Of a DNA stretch of 64,000 bases, positions 25,533-33,726 are shown one piece after another. The stretch comes from Phototrophicus methaneseepsis (GTDB taxonomy: Bacteria > Chloroflexota > Anaerolineae > Aggregatilineales > Phototrophicaceae): NCBI RefSeq assembly GCF_015500095.1, contig NZ_CP062983.1:4836001-4900000 (forward strand), in the 5' to 3' direction. Each line of letters opens with the position of its first letter. Position 1 is the first letter of the stretch. Position numbers and translations under genes: made by a program. The notes under the pieces were generated by a model, which worked only from the letters and a program-made list of their open reading frames with translations, was not told the DNA's origin and ran no database searches.

Positions 25533-25597
25533 TGAATTCCCTTGCTGCGAATCAATTTATTGAATCAATTCATTCACTGCGCTCAGATGAGCGGTTT

Positions 25598-25714
25598 TTA
25601 TTCTGGTCTGGTGGCTGCGATGATTTCGGCACGACGTGGTATGCCAGCCAGCTCGATGAGTTTCTGAGCGTGGGCGACGCCTTCTTCTGTGGGTATTCGG
25701 CATTTTGTGTGCAT
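25598..25714 (-). CDS. Small phage protein (38 residues), unknown
   Basis: ATG 25714 is preceded on its strand by GGGAGGAAAC, a near-ideal ribosome site, and the frame runs 38 codons to TAA at 25598. The product starts MHTKCRIPTEEGVAHAQKLI and ends IAATRPE, looking like one helical hairpin. It lies 65 bases upstream of rep on the same strand, so it may be the first gene of the operon, perhaps a regulator. A longer overlapping frame (25557-25778) is arginine-rich and lacks a ribosome site. Confidence 0.6.
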   Translation of the reverse strand: MHTKCRIPTEEGVAHAQKLIELAGIPRRAEIIAATRPE

Positions 25715-25844
25715 GTTTCCTCCCGATCTTTGTTTTTGTAATAGCCTTAGCATTTTCTTTGGACTTATCCGTTGCCATAAACTTCGGGCATAATTGTTTG
25801 CACCTTACATCCTCTTATTGGTGACCAAATTTCCGAGGTTTCTC

Positions 25845-26795
25845 ATGTCCAAAGCTATTTCATTGGCTGAAGCTGCCGATTTGTTTTTGATGGCAGCTCC
25901 ATACAGTCAGACAAGTAAACAGAACTACGAGATCTTCCTGACTAAAACTCTGGCTTCTTACATCGCGGCTGCGCGGCCAGTTGATGAAATTACTCACGGC
26001 GATCTGATACGGTTTGTAGCCTACTGCGAGCATGATCGTGGCGTGAGCTGCCGGAGTCTGAAGCAATATACTTATTTCCTGCGGAGTTTTTTCCGGTGGT
26101 GTTTGCGGGCCGGGTACATCGAGAACGATCCGGCAGCGGCACTGCTCACACCTAAGTGTGTGAAGGATGGATCGCGTGTGCGAGGGATACCGCCAGCGCA
26201 TCTGAGAAAGATGCTGGATTACACAGAGCAGACGAGCAAACGAAACTATGCGCTCATTCTGTTCATGGCGGTGACGGGCTGTCGGGTCCGGGCAGCGAGT
26301 GAATTGCGGTGCTCTAATCTTGATTTACAGTTGGGGTATGCCAGGCTGCTAGAGAAGGGCCGTCGCTGGGTGGTGTATGAGTTCGACCAATTGACGGCGG
26401 CGGCTCTTTCAGACTGGTTGATGAAGCGGCCAAATGTTGATCATGATTACGTATGGACCGGGCGCGGCCCGCACTACGAACCGCTGAAACACCAGGGGAT
26501 ACGGTCCATGCTGACCTATCTCTGCCAGAAGCTTGAACTGCCCCATTACACACCGCACCAGATTCGGCACAGCGCAGGCGAGATCCTGGCAAATCATGAT
26601 CATAGTGAATTGGCGGTTGCGAGTGCGCTGAATCATCAGAGTTTACAGAGTGCCCGTATTTATATGCCACAGCGCATGGCGGAAACGCGACACTTGAGGC
26701 ATGATATTGAAGCGACACTCTATCCCGATCGCGTTGATAGCCAACTTGAAAAGCCGCGAGCGGTAGGGCGGCCAATCCTCAAAATCGTGAAGTGA
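25845..26795 (+). CDS. Tyrosine recombinase / integrase
   Basis: Catalyses site-specific strand exchange for prophage integration and excision, or multimer resolution. The 316-residue protein has an N-terminal SAM-like domain (QTSKQNYEIFLTKTLASYI) and the full catalytic set: VTGCRVRAASEL (Arg I), LEKGRRWVVYEF (Lys), TPHQIRHSAGE (His-x-x-Arg), and ALNHQSLQSARIYM (His and the nucleophile Tyr). Start ATG 25845 follows CCGAGGTTTCTC; an in-frame upstream start at 25794 lacks a site. Placed at the right edge of the prophage with a core-like inverted repeat just behind it. Confidence 0.92.
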   Translation: MSKAISLAEAADLFLMAAPYSQTSKQNYEIFLTKTLASYIAAARPVDEITHGDLIRFVAYCEHDRGVSCRSLKQYTYFLRSFFRWCLRAGYIENDPAAALLTPKCVKDGSRVRGIPPAHLRKMLDYTEQTSKRNYALILFMAVTGCRVRAASELRCSNLDLQLGYARLLEKGRRWVVYEFDQLTAAALSDWLMKRPNVDHDYVWTGRGPHYEPLKHQGIRSMLTYLCQKLELPHYTPHQIRHSAGEILANHDHSELAVASALNHQSLQSARIYMPQRMAETRHLRHDIEATLYPDRVDSQLEKPRAVGRPILKIVK

Positions 26796-26816
26796 GCCGT
26801 TACCGGCTCACATTTT
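26792..26816 (+). terminator. Terminator of the integrase gene
   Basis: An 8-bp perfect stem GTGAGCCG / CGGCTCAC with loop TTAC, overlapping the stop codon, then ATTTTG. Confidence 0.7.
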
Positions 26817-26830
26817 GAGATTCACTAAGG

Positions 26831-26861
26831 ATAGTGACATTTTGTCATCAAATGTCACTAT
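26831..26861. other. Candidate recombinase core site (12-bp arms, 7-bp spacer)
   Basis: ATAGTGACATTT (26831-26842) and AAATGTCACTAT (26850-26861) are perfect inverted arms around the asymmetric spacer TGTCATC. This is the geometry of tyrosine-recombinase core sites (arms of 11-13 bp, spacer 6-8 bp) and it lies 36 bp beyond the recombinase stop. It lacks a T-run and so is not a good terminator. Assignment as attR or a resolution site is inference. Confidence 0.55.
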
Positions 26862-26907
26862 ATATGGCTATAAAGAGACATCAGTCACTTTCGATGTGTT
26901 TAGAATT

Positions 26908-26916
26908 TGCTATAAT
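26908..26916 (+). promoter_or_regulatory. Extended -10 promoter of ccmC
   Basis: TGCTATAAT, an extended -10 element with a perfect TATAAT, 41 bases before the ATG. No convincing -35 is seen. It separates host transcription from the prophage. Confidence 0.6.
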
Positions 26917-26957
26917 TTTGGCCGTTCTCTATAGTTTTTAGTAGATTTGAGGAACCT

Positions 26958-27704
26958 ATGAGCGCTGTTATCAACAAAAGCAAAACGGCGGCGCCGCCTA
27001 CTCCCACACCCAATTTACTCCGCATTCTAACAGTCGCCACCCTGATCGGGTTGGTACTGGTGAGTGTACTGGCTTTCTATGTAGCTGGTACGGATATTGA
27101 GCAGGGTGAAGTCCAGCGTCTGTTTTACTTCCACATGCCATCCTTCTTCGGTGCGTTTGTGGCCTTCTCCGCGACTGTCGTCGGGGGCATCATGTACCTT
27201 TGGAAGCGCGAACCCAAGTGGGATCGCCTCGCTGTTGCCGGTGTCGAAGTCGGCTTTGCACTGTCCGTGATTACCCTGGCAACAGGTTCAATCTGGGCAC
27301 GCCCGATCTGGAATACTTGGTGGACCTGGGACCCGCGCCTGACGTCCGCCGCTATTATGGTCCTGACCTATGCCGCTTACCTGATGCTACGTGCAGGCAT
27401 CGATAACCCGGATACACGTCGTCGCTTCGCCAGCGTATATGGCATCTTGGCATTTGCCACTGTGCTGTTGACACTGTTCATTATTCGCTTCCGCGAAGAT
27501 ACGATTCACCCGGTGGTGATTGGCACCAGCCCACAAAATGCCCAGGGCACCTTCGAAGCAACCCCTGGCGTTGTTGGCGCACTTCTCCCGAACTTACTCT
27601 TCTGGTCGACCCTGCTACCCATCACGCTGATGTGGTACCGCATCCGCTTAGAAAACATGCTCGACTGGGTCAACCGTCAGAAAATGGAAGCGCTAGACGC
27701 ATGA
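26958..27704 (+). CDS. ccmC: Cytochrome c maturation protein CcmC (haem handling)
   Basis: Six-helix membrane protein that presents haem at the outer face for cytochrome c assembly. The hallmark tryptophan-rich loop is present: WNTWWTWDPRLTSAAIMVL at about residues 117-135, with the usual histidines FYFHMPSFFGAF (residue 54 region) and DTIHPVVIG. At 248 residues it matches CcmC rather than the longer CcmF or CcsA. The next gene starts within its last codon (ATGA). Its promoter lies between it and the prophage. Confidence 0.9.
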   Translation: MSAVINKSKTAAPPTPTPNLLRILTVATLIGLVLVSVLAFYVAGTDIEQGEVQRLFYFHMPSFFGAFVAFSATVVGGIMYLWKREPKWDRLAVAGVEVGFALSVITLATGSIWARPIWNTWWTWDPRLTSAAIMVLTYAAYLMLRAGIDNPDTRRRFASVYGILAFATVLLTLFIIRFREDTIHPVVIGTSPQNAQGTFEATPGVVGALLPNLLFWSTLLPITLMWYRIRLENMLDWVNRQKMEALDA

Positions 27705-28618
27705 TCACGTTCAAAAAATCGTTCACTTATCTTTTGCTCCTGGGGTTACTCTTGCTGATGGCCCTACCCAGCGTCATCGCCCAGGAAGACACCAACACAG
27801 ATACCGTCCCGGAAGCTGTGGAAGAACAAGAACTGCCGGAAATCCCCTTCTTCCATTCCGCTTCCGGCTTCAATGTGCCGATCCTGACAACCTGGGAAGA
27901 CCAGAGCGACGACGTTACAGCACTGTTCGTCAATGATGATCTGCAAGCGCGTATCCTGGTCACAGCCACGTCAGAAGGCAGCAACGCTGCTGTTATCACC
28001 ACAGAAAAACTCGGCATCACCCTGAGTGATCCCATTTATAGCAATCGCATCAGCACCGCGGATGGCACATGGGAACAGACCTATTATGATGAAGGCGCGA
28101 CCAACGCGTCTCTGTTGAGCAAGGTGGATGCAGGTCAGCAGTTCATCATCGCCTTCGTAGAAGAAAACCCGGATGCGGCTATCTACATGCCGCTGGTGGA
28201 CCATACCTGGGAAGGGACATCTGCCCTGCCCGCAATTGATGCCGCGATTGAGTCGCTCGGCCTCGCAGATGCGGACCTGGAACCGACCAGCACGGACACA
28301 GTCGAATTGAATACGGGCACCTGGGAAACAGCAACTTACGAAGTAGACGACACCACGATTACGGCTTATGGCTTCGACTTCGGCGTGACGGATTACGTCG
28401 CGCTGGCTGTTGGCGATGCCAGCACGCTGCCAGAATTGGCTGACGCCTACAATACGACGCTGTTGGGTGGTTTCTTCATCACACAGACCAATGTCGAATA
28501 CCTATACCTGGGCATCGCCGCGACCTTCGGCGTCTTACTGCTCATGATCGGCTCACTCGTCTGGCGCTGGCGCAATGCTCGCAGCGACCTTAAAACAGTG
28601 CAACAGCTCCAGGGCTAA
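27701..28618 (+). CDS. Secreted, membrane-anchored protein of unknown function
   Basis: A 305-residue protein with a signal peptide (FTYLLLLGLLLLMALPSVIA, then QEDTN), an extracytoplasmic part of beta-strand character, and one C-terminal membrane helix (YLYLGIAATFGVLLLMIGSL) with a basic cytoplasmic end. It starts within the ccmC stop and probably shares its transcript, ending in a strong terminator. The coupling to ccmC hints at a role in cytochrome maturation or electron transport on the outer face, but no haem motif (CxxCH) is present. Confidence 0.72.
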   Translation: MITFKKSFTYLLLLGLLLLMALPSVIAQEDTNTDTVPEAVEEQELPEIPFFHSASGFNVPILTTWEDQSDDVTALFVNDDLQARILVTATSEGSNAAVITTEKLGITLSDPIYSNRISTADGTWEQTYYDEGATNASLLSKVDAGQQFIIAFVEENPDAAIYMPLVDHTWEGTSALPAIDAAIESLGLADADLEPTSTDTVELNTGTWETATYEVDDTTITAYGFDFGVTDYVALAVGDASTLPELADAYNTTLLGGFFITQTNVEYLYLGIAATFGVLLLMIGSLVWRWRNARSDLKTVQQLQG

Positions 28619-28657
28619 GCCACTTCAGTCCAACTACAACGCAATAGAACATCATCG

Positions 28658-28682
28658 GGGCACAGCACGCTGTGCCCTTTTT
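28658..28682 (+). terminator. Terminator of the ccmC operon
   Basis: An 8-bp perfect stem GGGCACAG / CTGTGCCC with loop CACG, then TTTTT. Confidence 0.88.
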
Positions 28683-28699
28683 CTTTGGATTGTGTTGGC

Positions 28700-29149
28700 T
28701 CATATTTTGCGCATGATATAGACGCGCACCCCAACCAGGCGCGCCAGCATCACAGGCGACATCTTCAACTTGAGGAACCAGGGAGCCTGCCACCAGAGAA
28801 TCGTTTCATAGCCATGCTGCTGGTAAAATGGCACCATCTTCTCCATGCATAACAAGTATAAGGGCCGCCCTGCCCGCGCTTCCAACGCGTTCATGACGCG
28901 TGTTGCGATACCTAGCCCCTGATAGCGGGGCCGAGTGTATAAACTACCTAATTCCTGACAACCTGGATACTGCTTCACCTGGCCGATAGCGATAATCTCG
29001 CCTGCATATTCCGCAACCAAAAAATGCTCCCAATGCATCGACGTCGGATCCAGGCGGGCCTGACGCACCATTTGCTTGATCGGGCCATCTTCTTCAGCCT
29101 TCGCAGGCCGTATTTCCAGCGTATCCAGATCAATGACTGGTCTTGACAT
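28700..29149 (-). CDS. GNAT-family N-acetyltransferase
   Basis: Transfers an acetyl group from acetyl-CoA to an amine; the substrate is unknown. The 149-residue protein shows the GNAT order: N-terminal strand LEIRPAKAEEDGPIKQMV, the beta strand IIAIGQVKQYPGCQELGSLY, the acetyl-CoA loop RPRYQGLGIATRVMNALEAR, and VPFYQQHGYE. It resembles the GNAT domain of ArgA-type and related enzymes. The C-terminal 30 residues (WFLKLKMSPVMLARLVGVRV) are hydrophobic and may reach a membrane or partner. Confidence 0.86.
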   Translation of the reverse strand: MSRPVIDLDTLEIRPAKAEEDGPIKQMVRQARLDPTSMHWEHFLVAEYAGEIIAIGQVKQYPGCQELGSLYTRPRYQGLGIATRVMNALEARAGRPLYLLCMEKMVPFYQQHGYETILWWQAPWFLKLKMSPVMLARLVGVRVYIMRKI

Positions 29150-29189
29150 GGCTTTCCTCTCTCGTGGCGGTGATGTATACTTCCGAGCT

Positions 29190-30524
29190 ATGGAAGCAAA
29201 TGAAACGCATCTCTTGAAGCGCCTCTTACGGGGTGCAATAGCCGTTATTGTGCTGGCGCTCGCTGCGGCCTGTCAACCTGCACCCACGTCAGCGCTGCCG
29301 ACGGATGTGCCCTTTCCGACGATGACACCGGGTCAGGTGCTCGTGGGTCAGCTATCGGCATCTGGTGCGGGCGGCTCCAGCCCTGCGGAAGCTGTCGCAC
29401 AGGCCAGCCGCGCAACCCCGACGCCCAATTACGAAGCCTGCCCTGCACAGACAGGTACAGGTAACCTGCCAGATGAACCCGACACACCGGAAGAAGCCGC
29501 CGCAGTGCTCAGCGATTACCTGGGCGCCGGGGGGACCCTTAGCGGCGTGCGTGATGGGCTGATCGATTGGGATGCCCTTGGAGAAACAGGCTATGTCCGC
29601 GATGCCGACCTGACTGGCGAAGGCCAGCCAGAAGTCATTATTGGCTATACAGCCCCGGATGGCGCTGGTACGCTGCTCGTCCTGGGATGCGAAAATGGCC
29701 GCTATGCAACCCGCTATGAATCCACATCGGATGGCAGCGCACCGCCTGTAATGGTCTGGATTGGTGACGTCAACCAGGATATGCGCTCAGAGATGGTCGC
29801 CAGCCGCCGACTGTGCGAAACAGCAGATCTATGCCTCTACGATACGCAAATCCTGCGCTGGGATACAGCCCGTGGGCGTTTCTTTAACTTACTGAATGAA
29901 CCTGTTCACAGCCTGGAAGTGCCCGCCGTCCGCGATACAGACAGCGATAACGTGACCGAGTTGGTCATCCAGCTGACGACGCGCGGCACGACTGCTACAG
30001 GCCCCCTGCGCACAGGCGTGAACATCTATGACTGGAACGGCACAGGCTATACGTTGAGCATCATCCAACTGGACCCGCCCGAATATTATATCCAGTATAT
30101 TCACCAGGCGGATCGTCTCTTTGCAGAGCGCAATATCGCCGGGGCGGCAACACTTTACCAACGCACCCTGGACCGCGACGATCTGCGCTACTGGTTCAAT
30201 GATGGACCCGTCACAATCACGACCTATACACTCTACAGGTTGTTACTGGCCTATGCCTATTTAGAAGACCCACGCCTGCAAGAGATTATCACGCGCATCA
30301 ACGCCGATTATGCCGTTGAAGAAGGCCAGACGGCTGACGACCAGCCTGTTTACATCGCGCTGGCCTATACATTCATCAATACCATGCAAGCGCGTGCCGA
30401 TTTACACACCGCCTGTGAATCCGTGCAGCGCATCATCGAAATACGTCCGCAAGCCATGGAGCTACTCAATCGTTATGGGCGTTACAACCCCGCCTACGAA
30501 GCCCTGGACCTGTGCCCCTATTAA
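29190..30524 (+). CDS. Lipoprotein with FG-GAP/VCBS-like repeats
   Basis: A 444-residue lipoprotein: a basic N-terminus, hydrophobic segment and lipobox VLALAAAC at about residues 20-27, then a Thr/Pro-rich spacer and a beta-propeller-like part (GYVRDADLTGEGQPEVIIGY; VWIGDVNQDMRSEMVAS; VRDTDSDNVTELVIQL). These Asp/Gly/Asn loops resemble calcium-binding FG-GAP blades. The C-terminal part is helical, perhaps TPR-like (AGAATLYQRTLDRDDLRYW). ATG 29190 is the start that puts the lipobox in place; the frame continues upstream to 29076 over a divergent gene. Confidence 0.75.
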   Translation: MEANETHLLKRLLRGAIAVIVLALAAACQPAPTSALPTDVPFPTMTPGQVLVGQLSASGAGGSSPAEAVAQASRATPTPNYEACPAQTGTGNLPDEPDTPEEAAAVLSDYLGAGGTLSGVRDGLIDWDALGETGYVRDADLTGEGQPEVIIGYTAPDGAGTLLVLGCENGRYATRYESTSDGSAPPVMVWIGDVNQDMRSEMVASRRLCETADLCLYDTQILRWDTARGRFFNLLNEPVHSLEVPAVRDTDSDNVTELVIQLTTRGTTATGPLRTGVNIYDWNGTGYTLSIIQLDPPEYYIQYIHQADRLFAERNIAGAATLYQRTLDRDDLRYWFNDGPVTITTYTLYRLLLAYAYLEDPRLQEIITRINADYAVEEGQTADDQPVYIALAYTFINTMQARADLHTACESVQRIIEIRPQAMELLNRYGRYNPAYEALDLCPY

Positions 30525-30555
30525 TTCAGTTCATCGTACCCTAAAGGACATCGCA

Positions 30556-31689
30556 ATGACGGAACTCCGTACCTATTTTAACGAGCAGCAAGATGCCATG
30601 GTCGCGCTGCTAACGAAGATGATCGAACATGAGACATTCTCCATCGATAAACCCAATGTCGACCGCTTCATGGATTTTATGGTTGGTGAGTTTGAAAAAG
30701 CAGGCGCGCAGGTGACGCGCCATGAGCGCGAAGAAGTCGGCGATATTGTGCAGGCTACGTGGCAGGCAGATGCCCCTGGTCAGCCGATTTTGCTGCTCGG
30801 CCATGCGGATACGGTCTGGCCTGAGGGTACCCTTGCAGAGCGCCCTGTGCGCATTGACGAAGATGGGCGTTTATACGGCCCCGGCGCGCTCGACATGAAG
30901 GGCGGCCTCGCCATTGCCCTATTCGCGATCAAAGGCCTGCTCGACCGTGGCGAACTGCCCAACCGCCCCATTCATTACCTGCTCACCACCGACGAAGAAA
31001 TCGGCAGCAAGCACTCTCAACAAATCATCGAAGATATGGCCCGCGAGAGCGGCCTCGTCCTCGTATTGGAGCCGCCCACAGCAGATGGCTCCCTCAAAGG
31101 ATGGCGCAAAGGGACGGCCTCCTACACTTTAACCGTGACGGGTAAAGCCGCCCACGCAGGCAATGAACCCGAAAAAGGCATCAACGCCATTATCGAATTC
31201 GCCCAGCAAGCCCTGGTCATCAATGAATTAAACGACCTCAAAATGGGGACTTCTGTTTGTGTGAACGTGGTCCATGGCGGTATGGCAACCAATGTCATCC
31301 CGGATCATCTCACAGCTTCCATTGATGTGCGCGTCATGTCCCAACAGGCCAAAAATAAGATTGACGCTGCCTTCGATGACCTGCATCCATTTATCCCCGG
31401 CGCGCAGGTCAAAGTAGAAGGCGGGCATTATCGCCCACCGATGGAACGTAATGACGCCGCACTCAAGCAGGTGAAAAACATCGCCAGTGGTGTTGGCATG
31501 AGCGTACACGATGATGGTGCGGGTGGTGGCAGTGATGGCAACTTCACAGCTGCGATAGGTATCCCCACAGTAGATGGCTTAGGGCCAGAGGGGTTAGGTT
31601 TACACGCCCTGCATGAGCACGTCATCATAAACAGTATGCCCCGCAAGGCCACGCTTATCGCGGCTATCCTGCGCGATTGGGAAGATTAG
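30556..31689 (+). CDS. M20-family metallopeptidase (carboxypeptidase G2-like)
   Basis: A di-zinc peptidase or amidohydrolase; cytosolic, since no signal peptide is seen. The metal and catalytic residues are visible: LLLGHADTVWPEG (HxD), PGALDMKGGLAIAL (bridging Asp), LTTDEEIGSKHS (catalytic and metal Glu), and a C-terminal HALHEHVII (His). The dimerisation domain (GKAAHAGNEPEKGINAIIEF) is complete. The 377-residue length is normal. ATG 30556 is chosen over the long upstream frame from 30310, because AAAGGA lies before it and the upstream part overlaps the lipoprotein gene. Confidence 0.9.
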   Translation: MTELRTYFNEQQDAMVALLTKMIEHETFSIDKPNVDRFMDFMVGEFEKAGAQVTRHEREEVGDIVQATWQADAPGQPILLLGHADTVWPEGTLAERPVRIDEDGRLYGPGALDMKGGLAIALFAIKGLLDRGELPNRPIHYLLTTDEEIGSKHSQQIIEDMARESGLVLVLEPPTADGSLKGWRKGTASYTLTVTGKAAHAGNEPEKGINAIIEFAQQALVINELNDLKMGTSVCVNVVHGGMATNVIPDHLTASIDVRVMSQQAKNKIDAAFDDLHPFIPGAQVKVEGGHYRPPMERNDAALKQVKNIASGVGMSVHDDGAGGGSDGNFTAAIGIPTVDGLGPEGLGLHALHEHVIINSMPRKATLIAAILRDWED

Positions 31690-31725
31690 TCGATATAGCC
31701 TGGAAAACCAGAGCGTAAAATGACG

Positions 31726-31750
31726 AGGGACGACAAGCTGTGTCGTCCCT
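31726..31750. terminator. Terminator between convergent genes
   Basis: A 9-bp perfect stem AGGGACGAC / GTCGTCCCT with loop AAGCTGT, then TATTTATT. Confidence 0.72.
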
Positions 31751-31753
31751 TAT

Positions 31754-32182
31754 TTATTCACCCTGCTCGTATTGAGTCCGCAGATTGGTCTTTACATCAG
31801 CAAGCAGCCATTGCAGCGCTTCTGGCTCCGGGGTGGATTCGAAGAAGCGACGATCATTATCCTGCCCCAACAGGTTGAAGAATCGCCGGAGAATCGTCAA
31901 CAGCATGCTCTTTTCATAAAGATAAGCCGCCTTAAAAGCGGGCGCTATCTCTACGCGCGCGAAGGCACTTCGCACCTGCTTCAGCGTGTATTGAAATGGC
32001 GGGATGCCCTGTGGTCTTACGTCAACCAGCAGCAAGATTGGCCCTGGCCCCTGGTGTTCGCGCATAATCCGTTCAAAGTCAGCAATAAACTCATCCACAG
32101 CCTGTTCATCAGGTTGTTGGAAGATGAATTTATGCACATCATTATTGAGGTAATGCTGGTACACACAATGCCGCGATGTCAT
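31754..32182 (-). CDS. Small cytosolic protein, STAS/SpoIIAA-like fold suspected
   Basis: A 142-residue protein with alternating strands and helices: FIFQQPDEQAVDEFIADFER, ILLLVDVRPQGIPPFQYTLK, then VEIAPAFKAAYLYEK and a last strand/helix pair. The spacing of 'VDvr..G..p...' followed by a helix and 'kaA.lye' recalls SpoIIAA-like (STAS) proteins, but the match is weak. ATG 32182 is used because GGAAGGAC precedes it; the frame also opens 21 bases earlier. No operon partner is evident. Confidence 0.55.
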   Translation of the reverse strand: MTSRHCVYQHYLNNDVHKFIFQQPDEQAVDEFIADFERIMREHQGPGPILLLVDVRPQGIPPFQYTLKQVRSAFARVEIAPAFKAAYLYEKSMLLTILRRFFNLLGQDNDRRFFESTPEPEALQWLLADVKTNLRTQYEQGE

Positions 32183-32242
32183 GATGTACGTCCTTCCCTT
32201 CACGTCACCCTATATTAACTAAAATAACGTTCCGAGACAATA

Positions 32243-33568
32243 TTACGGTACCCCAGGGTATTGAGCCGCTAGGGTCAGCAACTGTTCCCGTGTCGTCAGC
32301 TCCCGCATCGTCACGACGAAGTCGTGTAATGATGGGCTGCTATCGCGGATAGTGCGTATTGCGGGGCCAACCGGGTCCTGACCACCTACGCCCGGAATCG
32401 CACCTGCCTGATACCCCCCATAGAAGGCAAAATAAGCCTGGTTTAGCTTGCGCATCCCATAGCCATGTTCATAGAAGAATTGACGACGCGCTTCCATATA
32501 GCGCTCAGCTTCTTCCACATCGCCAGCAGCCAGCAACTCATCTACTGTGACGCGCGTTTCGTTCATCTCAGCCGCGAAATCAAATGCATTCGGGTCCGGT
32601 TGCGGCGATGGCGTGGGCGTCGCATCCGGGGGAACAGGCTCCGGCTCTGGTGGCACCAATTCAGGATAATACCGTTTGATGACCAGCGCGCCCACTTCCC
32701 GGCCAAATAGATCCGCTGTTGTCTCGTTGATCGTCCGTGCGTCCCCTGCAAAGCCGCTCACATCCGTGATGTAATGAAGCCCCAATGGGAAGGCCATCAG
32801 GTAATGATGCAGCCATTCATGGGCAAATGTCTCAACAGACCAAGTGATCGAAGTTGTCTCCAGGATCAAGGCTGGATATAGGGCAATGCCACCCAGCGGC
32901 ACAATCAACGACGACACCTCATAACGATCATCAATACGCGCTTCCAATGCGTCAATTTCATCAATGGGCAGCGCATACAGATTAATCGACGTCTCCATAC
33001 GGATCGCATCACGCGGCGAGGTCACAAGCAGCATAGGCACCTGTGTAAAGCGCATCGCCATCGGCGGCAGCAATTGGCCCAACAAGCCAAAGCCCTCATC
33101 AACCAGGACAGCAGCCACCTGCCCTTCCAAAATGGCCTCTGCTGTAGATTGCCGTCCTGCAAGATCTGCTCTGAGAGCATCGCGCTCAGCGACAAAAGAC
33201 ACACTAGCGAGAGCGGCATCACCGATATTCGGGTCTGTATAGATCGCGGCAATTTGGCCCTCAAGCTGATTCGCGCGGCTCAGATCGCTCATATAATCGC
33301 GCACAAATTGGCTGCGGGTCGCTTCATCCATAAACGCATGCTGACCAAATAAAACCTGGTCCGCTTTGGCAGCAATGGCATTCGCTTCCCAACCGATGTA
33401 ATCAAATTGATAGGGGCTGACTTCCCAGGCTATAGCCTGCCACTTGTCATTGATGAGGATTGTTGAGCGCGGCACCAGCACCAGGAACAACAGCGCAAAG
33501 AACGCCAGCGCCAGGCCATATCGCCATGACCAGCGCAGTAAGGCATACACACGAGATAAAAAGCGCAT
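32243..33568 (-). CDS. Membrane-anchored HExxH metalloprotease-like protein
   Basis: A 441-residue protein with one N-terminal membrane helix (YGLALAFFALLFLVLVP), then an extracytoplasmic domain. It contains TFAHEWLHHYLMAFPLGLHY, in which HEWLH fits the HExxH zinc site, followed later by TINETTADLFGREVGALV, where a Glu could be the third ligand. A Pro/Thr-rich spacer (PPDATPTPSPQPDPN) precedes the helical C-terminus. The family is not recognised. The frame extends to a TTG at 33664 after GAGGG, so the N-terminus could be 32 residues longer; ATG 33568 fits the anchor better. Confidence 0.68.
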   Translation of the reverse strand: MRFLSRVYALLRWSWRYGLALAFFALLFLVLVPRSTILINDKWQAIAWEVSPYQFDYIGWEANAIAAKADQVLFGQHAFMDEATRSQFVRDYMSDLSRANQLEGQIAAIYTDPNIGDAALASVSFVAERDALRADLAGRQSTAEAILEGQVAAVLVDEGFGLLGQLLPPMAMRFTQVPMLLVTSPRDAIRMETSINLYALPIDEIDALEARIDDRYEVSSLIVPLGGIALYPALILETTSITWSVETFAHEWLHHYLMAFPLGLHYITDVSGFAGDARTINETTADLFGREVGALVIKRYYPELVPPEPEPVPPDATPTPSPQPDPNAFDFAAEMNETRVTVDELLAAGDVEEAERYMEARRQFFYEHGYGMRKLNQAYFAFYGGYQAGAIPGVGGQDPVGPAIRTIRDSSPSLHDFVVTMRELTTREQLLTLAAQYPGVP

Positions 33569-33669
33569 CCAGCACAACCCATCCAGACAATCTGGCGAAC
33601 TATTCGTATCGTACAGCGAATATCCCTGTATGGATACCTCTGTATGAATACCGAATTTCTTCAAAATGC

Positions 33670-33700
33670 TTGACCCTCACGTTACGTCATAGTGTACGAT
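33670..33700 (+). promoter_or_regulatory. MerR-type promoter with 19-bp spacer ahead of the TipA-like gene
   Basis: TTGACC (33670-33675), a 19-bp spacer and TACGAT (33695-33700). The long spacer is the hallmark of promoters activated by MerR-family proteins. The spacer holds a short dyad, CAC...GTG around ACGTTACGT. Confidence 0.6.
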
Positions 33701-33726
33701 GAACCACGTAAGCGAAGGAGGGAGCC

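Larger units (their letters stand above)
1..26861. mobile_element. Tailed (siphovirus-type) prophage, right-hand part; probable phage-plasmid
   Basis: Head, connector, tail tube, tape measure, tail tip, lysis, partition, replication and integrase genes are contiguous and in phage order. The left part, with terminase and the left att site, is off the window. Structural genes are on +, early/plasmid-like genes on -, and the integrase is last on +. The right boundary is placed at the 12-7-12 inverted repeat just beyond the integrase; host ccmC with its own promoter follows. ParA, a DnaA-N-type Rep and iterons suggest an autonomously replicating, partitioned form. The boundary is an inference because the partner att site is not visible. 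Confidence 0.88.

Noticed and set aside
25557-25778. 73-codon arginine-rich minus frame
   Set aside because: Overlaps the 38-codon gene with the ideal ribosome site in another frame; its own start has none.
30310-30556. Long N-terminal extension of the M20 peptidase
   Set aside because: Overlaps the upstream lipoprotein gene; the extension is Lys/Arg/Thr-rich and the ATG 30556 has a proper ribosome site.
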